Source: Betaproteobacteria bacterium (GTDB lineage Bacteria > Pseudomonadota > Gammaproteobacteria > Burkholderiales > Thiobacillaceae). From it: a stretch of DNA of 9,868 nucleotides. The notes under the pieces were generated by a model. It did no database searches. It was given only the letters and a program-made list of their open reading frames with translations, and was not told the origin of the DNA. The DNA is taken from the NCBI GenBank assembly GCA_020049245.1, contig JAIFLB010000177.1, forward strand, positions 1 to 9,868, read 5' to 3'. A program made the translations under genes and the position numbers. This document shows, one piece after another, positions 1 to 5,750 of the stretch (positions are counted from its first letter, which is position 1; each line of letters opens with the position of its first letter).

Positions 1-813
1 GGGGCGGGCTGGGCCGATCTGATCGCGGCAGAAAAGACCATCGCCGCGACCGAGTTCAGCCCGGCCAAGCTGCTGGAGTGGGCACGTATCGTGCAGAGCT
101 ACCGGCCGGTACTGCTCTATGGCTATGCCTCGGCGATGAGCGAGCTGGCGCGTTTTGTGATTGCCGAGAAGCTGAAGATGCCGCGCAGTCTGATCGGCGT
201 CTATGCCACCGCCGAAGTCCTCACCGACACCCAGCGCGATCTGATGCAGCAGGCCTTTGGCTGCAAGGTGTTCAACCAGTACGGCTGCCGCGAAGTGCCC
301 AACATCGCCTGGGAATGTCGCCACGGCAACATGCATGTGTTTGCTGATCTGGTTGTGCTGGAGTCGGCGCACATCGATGGCGACGATCAGCTGATCGTCA
401 CCTCACTGACCAATCGGCTGATGCCGTTCATCCGTTACAAGCTGGGCGATTCCGGCCGACTGCTGGATGGCGAATGCGCCTGCGGCTCACCGTTCCCGCT
501 GATGGAAATGGGCATGTGCCGGCAAAACGATTGGATTCGCGGCCAGGCCGGCCAGCGCATCCACCCCGGCGTGTTCAACCGCATGCTCGATGGCCAGACG
601 CAGATTCGCCAATACCAGTGGGTACAGACCGGGCTGGATCGCATCACGCTGAATCTGGTGGCCAGCGAAAAACTGCATACCGAAACGCAGGCCACACTGG
701 CCGACAAAATCCGTCAGGCCATGGGCGCGGAGGTCATTCTGGAAGTGAACTATCTGGACGAGATCCCGCGCACGGTTTCCGGCAAGCAGCGCTTTGTCAT
801 TGGCCTGGACTAG
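1..813 (+). CDS. PaaK/CapK-type adenylate-forming enzyme (phenylacetate-CoA ligase family), 5' partial
   Basis: The frame is open from the left edge to TAG at 811-813, giving about 270 residues. This is the C-terminal part of a family usually around 430 residues long, so the start lies outside the window. Family members activate a carboxylic acid with ATP to an acyl-adenylate and usually pass it to CoA. Visible landmarks in order: YGYASAMSEL (from about 118), NQYGCREVPNIAWEC (about 274-318), which matches the YG-x-x-E adenine-binding loop, then the stretch IVTSLTNRLMPFIRYKLGD (about 394-450), which matches the T-L-x-N-x-x-x-P-x-x-R-Y-x-x-GD core. A small C-terminal lobe ends in RTVSGKQRFVI, matching the conserved SGK-x-R-F-V end of CapK-like members. 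The substrate cannot be read from this fragment. CapK-like relatives often sit in polysaccharide or exopolymer loci, but no such neighbours are visible. The gene converges on the next one, 22 nt apart, with no clear terminator between them. Confidence 0.85.
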   Translation, partial: GAGWADLIAAEKTIAATEFSPAKLLEWARIVQSYRPVLLYGYASAMSELARFVIAEKLKMPRSLIGVYATAEVLTDTQRDLMQQAFGCKVFNQYGCREVPNIAWECRHGNMHVFADLVVLESAHIDGDDQLIVTSLTNRLMPFIRYKLGDSGRLLDGECACGSPFPLMEMGMCRQNDWIRGQAGQRIHPGVFNRMLDGQTQIRQYQWVQTGLDRITLNLVASEKLHTETQATLADKIRQAMGAEVILEVNYLDEIPRTVSGKQRFVIGLD

Positions 814-835
814 CCTGCGGCGGATCAAGCCTGCT

Positions 836-2020
836 TCAGCGGTACAGGTCGCCGATGGCGCGGGCGAACAGACTGTTGCCGGAAAGCAGCAGATTGTTGG
901 CATACGCCTCGAAGCGGGCGGGATCGGCCTGCATCACCCCCTTTTGATTGGTCCGCACCGGACCGGCTGACAGCCCGACCAGGGCCAGGCCAACCACCAA
1001 GCCGCGGTTGCTGCTCGTTTCACCCATATTGAGTTGCCCGTAACGGCCGGCGAACACCACGTTTTCCTTCAGGTAAGCAACGCCACCCATGACCGCGGAG
1101 GAGACCGGAGCAGCACGGCCCCGCACATAAAGCAGGGTATTCAACTTGCGCAGACTCATGCCCGCTTTGGCTTCCACGTCACTTTCATCGCGCACACCGA
1201 ACAGCCCCTTGTTGCGGGCGCTGGCAGTTTCCGCAAAGTCCACCACCAACAGGGGGTTGAGGATGAGGGCCTTGTTATCAAAGGCGAAGTCGCCGGCGCG
1301 GCGGCCATTTCCCCAGCCAAACGCACCCTGATCACCCAGGGTTTCCGCCTGGTCGAACCAGAGTTTTACGCCAGTAGGAGACAGCACCACATAGGTACGC
1401 CCCTCATGGTTCACCGTGTATGGCTTGCCGTCCTTTTGCTCGGCCGCCTCGATTTCGGCAAACGAAGGATGCGCGGCGAAGTCCGCATAGGGAATCAGTT
1501 CGACACCGTTGGCCTGGAGTTGTGCCAGAAAATCCTGGTACGCCCGATCCACCAGCGCCTGCATGCGTTGCAGGTCCATGCCTTCCAGCGTCACTTCGAT
1601 CTTCGAGTTGACGCCGGATTTGTGAATGCCACCTGGCAAGTAGGAAGCGCGCACGCTGTCGGAAACCGTAGCCTTGGTAGCCAGTGCGACACGGAAGCCA
1701 CCCACCACCACTTTCTTCATCGCCGCAAGATCCTTCTTGGGCCAGATTCGCTTGTCGAGAAACGCCTCCATATCCAACTCGGCCACGCCGGGTGGCGGAT
1801 CCAGCTCGGTTGTCACGGCAGCGGCGGGCTGCGCTGAAGCAGCGGCAGCGGTTGTCTCGTTGCTTCCTGCTTCCGTTTTGGCTGCTTCCGCCTTGTCCTT
1901 CGATTTATCGGAGCTGAACACACCCTTCATCGAGCCCCACAGATCCAATGCCTGGGCCGGTCCCATCAGAGCCAACAGGCCGCAAGCCAGCAACACACGT
2001 AATTTATTGTTCAATGTCAT
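836..2020 (-). CDS. exported protein of unknown function with Ala-rich linker
   Basis: About 394 residues ending in TGA at 838-836. I do not recognise the family. The N-terminus reads as a Sec signal peptide: N-N-K-L-R, then a hydrophobic run around residues 9-20, then PAQA before LD, a likely signal peptidase I site near residue 24. An LLAC sequence lies too close to the N-terminus and has a poor -2 residue for a good lipobox, so a lipoprotein is less likely. Residues about 38-78 form a low-complexity Lys/Ala/Thr/Pro linker. The folded part starts near residue 82. It contains a Val-rich strand plus GGFRVALATKA (103-116), a helix-like segment QRMQALVDRAYQDFLAQLQANG (151-172), and later Gly-rich strands such as GLVVGLALVGLSAGPVR (340-356). 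A periplasmic or outer-membrane role is inferred from export only. The frame stays open upstream to 2374, but that extension has no protein-like character, while 2020 sits at the signal peptide. A Shine-Dalgarno sequence abuts this ATG, so the nearby TTG at 2014-2012 is an alternative start. Confidence 0.8.
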   Translation of the reverse strand: MTLNNKLRVLLACGLLALMGPAQALDLWGSMKGVFSSDKSKDKAEAAKTEAGSNETTAAAASAQPAAAVTTELDPPPGVAELDMEAFLDKRIWPKKDLAAMKKVVVGGFRVALATKATVSDSVRASYLPGGIHKSGVNSKIEVTLEGMDLQRMQALVDRAYQDFLAQLQANGVELIPYADFAAHPSFAEIEAAEQKDGKPYTVNHEGRTYVVLSPTGVKLWFDQAETLGDQGAFGWGNGRRAGDFAFDNKALILNPLLVVDFAETASARNKGLFGVRDESDVEAKAGMSLRKLNTLLYVRGRAAPVSSAVMGGVAYLKENVVFAGRYGQLNMGETSSNRGLVVGLALVGLSAGPVRTNQKGVMQADPARFEAYANNLLLSGNSLFARAIGDLYR

Positions 2021-2026
2021 CTCCTC
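2012..2026 (-). promoter_or_regulatory. ribosome binding site and ambiguous start (ATG versus TTG)
   Basis: On the minus strand GAGGAG (2026-2021) directly abuts ATG (2020-2018). Zero spacing is poor for initiation. Six bases later a TTG (2014-2012) lies at normal spacing from the same GAGGAG. The TTG start would give N-N-K-L-R as the basic end of the signal peptide. I annotate the ATG by convention, but the TTG may be the real start. Confidence 0.5.
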
Positions 2027-2053
2027 AAAAAGTGGCCGTTCACAAAGAAAGTC

Positions 2054-2069
2054 ATCCCGGTTTCGGGAT
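2054..2069. repeat. 6-bp perfect inverted repeat in the leader of the exported-protein gene
   Basis: ATCCCG at 2054-2059 and CGGGAT at 2064-2069 are separated by four bases. On the minus strand this gives a short stem with an AAAC loop, about 34-49 nt upstream of the ATG at 2020, between any promoter and the ribosome binding site. It could be an mRNA hairpin or an operator. I found no convincing -35/-10 pair in the AT-rich stretch just upstream (about 2070-2105). Confidence 0.4.
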
Positions 2070-2723
2070 ACGAAAAATAGTGACAACGAGCGAAAGAATA
2101 ACGCCATTTCCGGGCTGGATAGGCGCGAGGACTCACAAGCCGCAAAGCCAGACCGAGGGGTTGGCCAGACAAGCTGGTCACTGGCTTTACGGGGAAATAA
2201 CCAATTCGCGTATTGCAGCCTTCTGTTCCCGAACAACCCTGGGCGCTGCCGCAAGTCATTTGCAACTTGGCAAAGACGCAGTGCATGAACCGAAATCCGG
2301 CGGTTGGGGGTGTGCATAGCTCGATCGTCGTGGGATCGGCACGCAAGCGGCGCCTCCGTGCGTTGCCGCCGCACCCGATGGGTGAATGGGAAAATCGGCC
2401 ACTGGCATCATTCACCGAATCTCGCAAGCTGGCGTTCAGCAACGTCTGTTTCAAACGGCAAAGAATTTCGACTGCCAACTCTGAAGAGCCGTTCGTCATA
2501 TCAATTATCCAGCGGCAAGTCTCTGTGCACAGCAGTCACTCGGGCAATCAGACCAATGAGAACTTCTCGGCCAATGCGGTCATTTGGGTGCTGCGCCACC
2601 ATTGGCCGGAATAGGGGCTTCACCAGCCATCTGCGTGGAAATTGACTCGAATGACAGCTTGGCGCTATAGGTTAATCCCTGAGTCGACTCGTTGCTTTCA
2701 TTCTCCGCCGCCGATGGCCGTCA
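2070..2723. other. gene-poor region upstream of the exported-protein gene
   Basis: About 650 bases in which neither strand gives a protein I can support. Open frames exist on both strands, but their translations are Arg/Ser/Cys-rich and lack domain signatures. A possible 33-residue minus-strand remnant (2602-2501) is followed two bases later by an ATG at 2499, but neither piece resembles a known family. An 8-bp inverted repeat lies at 2381-2416. The promoter of the minus-strand gene starting at 2020 must lie at the left end of this region. Confidence 0.5.
2381..2416. repeat. 8-bp perfect inverted repeat
   Basis: GGTGAATG at 2381-2388 and CATTCACC at 2409-2416 are exact complements with a 20-base spacer. 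It could form a stem-loop. An 8-bp match in a region this size can arise by chance, so no role is assigned. Confidence 0.35.
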
Positions 2724-2878
2724 GGCATCTACATGCACGTCAACTTGCGCGACAGCGGCCTCAATCCCGAGGTGGTGTAGCAAGCCATCAAGCTGTCCAC
2801 CGAGAAGTACTGTTCAGAGAGCATCACATGGGCAAGACCATTGAGATGGCCAACGACTTCGAAATCATCGAGGTCTGA
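2724..2878 (+). pseudogene. OsmC-family protein, C-terminal remnant with stop and frameshift
   Basis: In the frame starting at 2724 the translation reads GIYMHVNLRDSGLNPEVV, then TAG at 2778-2780, then QAIKLSTEKYCSESI. This matches the C-terminal OsmC pattern: a GH-G-L-like turn, then A-x-x-L-S-x-E-K-YCS with its redox-type cysteine. The frame must shift near 2826-2830 to continue as GKTIEMANDFEIIEV before TGA at 2876-2878. Relatives usually have two residues between S-I and GKT, while here five bases replace the expected six, so a single-base deletion fits. OsmC/Ohr-type proteins are thiol peroxidases or related stress proteins. The N-terminal half, including the first conserved cysteine region, is not visible upstream in any frame. 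The gene is therefore truncated and carries two further lesions, so it should be non-functional. It converges on the GGDEF-EAL gene that ends at 2910. Confidence 0.75.
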
Positions 2879-2895
2879 TGCCATCGTATCCGGGG

Positions 2896-2909
2896 ATGCG
2901 TCGGCGCAT
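2896..2909. terminator. short stem-loop at the 3' end of the GGDEF-EAL gene
   Basis: ATGCG (2896-2900) and CGCAT (2905-2909) flank a TCGG loop and lie immediately after the TGA of the minus-strand gene. There is no T-tract in either direction, so it is at best a weak or Rho-assisted terminator, or a 3'-end-stabilising hairpin between two convergent reading frames. Confidence 0.3.
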
Positions 2910-5231
2910 TCAGATACCCCCCAGGATCATTTCCAGCGCACGCGGTTTGGCCACTCCATAGCCTTGCACGTAATCCACGCCGATGTCGCGTAAGGCCTCG
3001 ATCAACTCGGGGGTTTCGGCATACTCTGCGACGGTCTCGATGCCCAGGGTTCGCGCCACATTGTGAATCGCCTCGACGAAGGCGCGATCGGCGCGATCGC
3101 TGAGCAGGTCGCGCACGAAGGCGCCATCGATCTTCAACACCTTGACCGGCAGAACCTTCAGATAGGCGAAGGACGACATGCCGCTGCCGAAGTCGTCCAG
3201 GGCGAAGCGGCAACCGGTGGATTCGAGATCGCGCATGAAGCGCACTCCGCTAGACAGTTGTCCCATGGCCGCGGTTTCGGTGATCTCGAAGGTCAGCCGG
3301 GAGGGATCGACGCCGCTGCTGTCCAAGGCACTGCGGATGAATCCCGGCATCTCCGGGTCCTGGAACGACAACGCCGACAGATTGACCGCCAGGCGAATGT
3401 CGGCGGTGTCGGGCCCGGCCGCGCCGAGGGCGGCCAGGGTTTGCCGTATCACCCACTGGTCCATCAGGGTCATCAGACCGAAACGTTCCGCCGGCGGGAT
3501 GAACGCGGCGGGTGACATCAACTCGCCATGCCGGTCCTGCATGCGCACCAGCACTTCGAAATAGCGGCCGGGTTTTCCGCGCAGCGAGCGGATTTCCTGG
3601 GCGAACAGCGCGCAACGCCCGGTCTCGATGGCTTCGCGCAATTGCCGCGCCAGCAACATGTCGCGGTGCCCGCCTCCCACCTTGTCCGATTGTTTCTCGT
3701 ACACATGCGCGCGATTGCGACCGGCGTCCTTGGCGGCATAACAGGCGACGTCGGCGGCGGACAGCAGCGTGCCGGCATCGTCAGCTTCGGCATCGATGAC
3801 CGCGATGCCGATCGAACCCGCCACATCGAAACTGTGGGCGCCCCACACAAAGCGGAAACCTGACAGCGCGCCCAGCAGCTTGTCTGCGATATCGCGGGCC
3901 CGTTCCAGCGGGCAGTTCTCCAGCAATATCCCAAACTCGTCGCCGCCCAGGCGGGCCAGCGTGTCGTTCTTGCGCATCGGCTCGGAGAGCAGGAAGGACA
4001 CCTGTTTGAGCAGTTCGTCCCCGGCAGCGTGGCCACAGGTGTCATTGACTACCTTGAAATTGTCCAGATCCAAGTACAGAAGGGCATGCCTCGACCCGAC
4101 ATGACGCGCGTCCTGGACCAGGTCGGCCAGCCGACGCTCAAACTCCCGGCGGGAAAACAGGCCGGTCAGCACGTCATGCCGCGCCTGCCAGGACATCTGA
4201 CGCGCCAATTCGCGGGCTTCCGTGACATCGTGAAACACCATGACCACGCCCACCGGCTGGCCCGCTTGGTCGAGGATGGGCGCGGCCGAGTCCTGAATGG
4301 CGATCTCGCTGCCGTTGCGCGTCACTAGGTAGGCGCCCTCGCGCGGGCTCACTTTGATTCCCCGGGTGCGGCAGAGCGTGGCAGGATGCGGCGCAGGCTT
4401 GCGGGTCGCCTCGTCCATGACCATGACCATGACCACCGCCTCCACCGGCATGCCTAGTGATTCGGCAAGTTTCCATCCGGTCAGGGTTTCGGCCATGGGG
4501 TTCATGAAGCTCACGTTGCCCTCCATGTCGGTGGTCATGACCGCTTCGCCTATGGAAGACAGTGCGATGCTGGCGCGCTCGTTCTCCGTCTGCAGTTGCT
4601 CTTGAAGCACCTTCAGGTCGGTGATCTCGGTGTGCGTGCCCAGTACGCGAATGACCCGGCCTGCTGCGTCCCGCACCGCGCGTCCGCGCACGAGGATCCA
4701 TTGCCAGGCGTGCTGATGGCCGCGCATGCGCAGCATGGCCTCGTAGCGCGGTGACTCGCCGCGCAGATGGGCCTGCAGGGCGGACTCCGCCCTGGCGTGG
4801 TCCTCTGGGTGGGTGAGCGCTTGCCATGCCGCAGGCTCCGAAGGCAGCACAGCCGGGGTATAGCCCAGCATTTCCGTCATTCCGGCCGAGTGATAGGTCC
4901 CGCCAGTGCGAAAATCCATGTCCCAGATGCCGATCCGGCTTCCGCGCAGGGCGAGGCTGTTGCGTCCTTCCTGAGTCTGCAGATCCTCAATCAGTGCCTG
5001 CTGGATGAGGAAACGGCGCTCCAGCCAACGCCCAATGCGATGGATGACAAGCATGCCCAGTAGCCAGACCGCAAGATGGAGCAGACCGAGATCGAGCCCC
5101 ATCCGGTCTAGTGCTTGTGCGGTGAACTCCGAATGCAGGCGCTGGTATGTCCATACTCCTGACCCCCAGACAGCCAGCGTCCAGAACAAAGAACCCATCC
5201 ACACCATTTTTATGTGGTCACGCGAGATCAT
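2910..5231 (-). CDS. membrane-anchored PAS-PAS-GGDEF-EAL cyclic-di-GMP enzyme
   Basis: A 773-residue protein with two membrane segments (about 9-28 and 47-65) separated by a short periplasmic loop. Two PAS domains follow (about 95-206, with an HPEDH motif and an HTEITDLK end; and about 218-340, with an FHDVTEAR end). GGDEF spans about 350-512 with the intact RLGGDEF motif at 427-433 and RxxD inhibitory site R420-K-N-D423, so diguanylate cyclase activity and product inhibition are expected. EAL spans about 525-773 and keeps the phosphodiesterase residues: EVLVR (559-563, an E-x-L-x-R variant of EAL), N617, E649 in EITET, DDFGSG (679-684), K700-I-D, E736 and QGYGVAKP (756-763). Both activities therefore look possible, with direction presumably set by the PAS sensors. 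ATG 5231 has a strong GGAG seven bases upstream. The start lies 15 nt after the stop of the decayed SpoIIAA-like gene, implying co-transcription. A hexanucleotide repeat interrupts the second PAS domain at residues 267-272. Confidence 0.93.
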   Translation of the reverse strand: MISRDHIKMVWMGSLFWTLAVWGSGVWTYQRLHSEFTAQALDRMGLDLGLLHLAVWLLGMLVIHRIGRWLERRFLIQQALIEDLQTQEGRNSLALRGSRIGIWDMDFRTGGTYHSAGMTEMLGYTPAVLPSEPAAWQALTHPEDHARAESALQAHLRGESPRYEAMLRMRGHQHAWQWILVRGRAVRDAAGRVIRVLGTHTEITDLKVLQEQLQTENERASIALSSIGEAVMTTDMEGNVSFMNPMAETLTGWKLAESLGMPVEAVVMVMVMDEATRKPAPHPATLCRTRGIKVSPREGAYLVTRNGSEIAIQDSAAPILDQAGQPVGVVMVFHDVTEARELARQMSWQARHDVLTGLFSRREFERRLADLVQDARHVGSRHALLYLDLDNFKVVNDTCGHAAGDELLKQVSFLLSEPMRKNDTLARLGGDEFGILLENCPLERARDIADKLLGALSGFRFVWGAHSFDVAGSIGIAVIDAEADDAGTLLSAADVACYAAKDAGRNRAHVYEKQSDKVGGGHRDMLLARQLREAIETGRCALFAQEIRSLRGKPGRYFEVLVRMQDRHGELMSPAAFIPPAERFGLMTLMDQWVIRQTLAALGAAGPDTADIRLAVNLSALSFQDPEMPGFIRSALDSSGVDPSRLTFEITETAAMGQLSSGVRFMRDLESTGCRFALDDFGSGMSSFAYLKVLPVKVLKIDGAFVRDLLSDRADRAFVEAIHNVARTLGIETVAEYAETPELIEALRDIGVDYVQGYGVAKPRALEMILGGI
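4416..4433 (-). repeat. hexanucleotide tandem repeat (GTCATG)x3 inside the second PAS domain
   Basis: Three exact GTCATG copies on the minus strand encode V-M-V-M-V-M (residues 267-272 of the PAS-GGDEF-EAL protein). The repeat is in frame, so gain or loss of a unit changes the protein by two residues without breaking it. Confidence 0.8.
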
Positions 5232-5246
5232 TGCTTCTCTCCCCCA

Positions 5247-5608
5247 TTAATCGTCGTTCAATCGGCTCGGCCACTGCTCCGTCTCCAGCCATTTAAGTTT
5301 GCTGCCTGGCTCGTCGACGAACCGGCGATTGAGCCAAGCGATCCACACTATTCACTTGTCATTGGTGTCTACCTCGGTCTTGCGAAAGTCATAGCGGTGC
5401 GGCGAGTGAACTTGATCTCCTCCCAGTCCAAGTCGAGGGTATAGTCGGCCATGTCGCGCAGACCCTTGAACAGGTTCACACCACCCTGAAACTGGATCTC
5501 ATGTTCCACTTCCTGCTCAAATTCCTTGTAATCGGCCAGGGTGAATTCGCCCATGACGCTGAAAGAAACCAGATTGCCTTCGCTCTTGATGGTTATCACA
5601 TCGCGCAT
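5247..5608 (-). pseudogene. SpoIIAA-like (STAS-like) protein gene, frameshifted and with an internal stop
   Basis: From ATG 5608 the translation starts MRDVITIKSEGNLVSFSVMG, followed by an EFTLADYKEFEQEVEHEI segment and a DMADYTLDLDWEEIKF segment. This is the SpoIIAA-like/STAS-like fold found in many proteobacteria. In the current frame it ends early at TAG (5371-5369) after TRRTAMTFARPR. Adding one C in the CGCCG run at about 5399-5404 restores RRHRYDFRK, the expected family sequence. That frame then meets TGA at 5354-5352, exactly where relatives have a Trp (TGG), and continues IVWIAWLNRRFVDEPG to TAA at 5249-5247. With the missing base restored the length is 363 nt (120 residues plus stop), normal for the family. 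It therefore carries at least two inactivating lesions, unless they are sequencing errors. The stop lies 15 nt before the GGDEF-EAL start and the gene begins 142 nt after the response regulator. The frame is also open upstream to ATG 5761, which overlaps the regulator's stop, but that extension is not family-like. The 142-nt gap shows no clear promoter. Confidence 0.85.
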
Positions 5609-5750
5609 CTCGCGATGAGTATTACTGCTTAGACGCTCGCGGCCACTGCCAGCACTATGACGGTTCCAGCCACGGCGGGCGTGTCCTGCCGCCAAACGAT
5701 GACGCCAAGGATACTTGTTCATAGCTGGAAGGTCTTGGCAGTCGTTGCAC

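Noticed and set aside
814..835. Possible bidirectional terminator between the convergent genes at 813 and 836
   Set aside because: The 22-base gap contains no stem of useful length and no T-tract.
1034..1837. Long plus-strand open frame opposite the exported-protein gene
   Set aside because: His/Gln/Arg-rich mirror of a coding strand with no domain. The minus strand has a signal peptide and ribosome binding site.
2021..2374. Open extension of the exported-protein gene upstream of ATG 2020 on the minus strand
   Set aside because: The extra 118 codons give Arg/Ser/Cys-rich sequence with no domain, and they would bury the signal peptide inside the protein.
2017..2602. Minus-strand pieces: a 33-residue frame at 2602-2501 and a 160-codon frame from ATG 2499
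   Set aside because: The first few dozen residues look mildly helical, but there is no ribosome binding site, no family signature and the later part is implausible. They may be remnants but are not supportable as genes.
2642..2878. A 78-codon plus-strand open frame ending in the OsmC-like tail
   Set aside because: Only its last 15 residues belong to the OsmC frame. The upstream part is out of frame relative to the recognisable family sequence, so it is an artefact of the frameshift.
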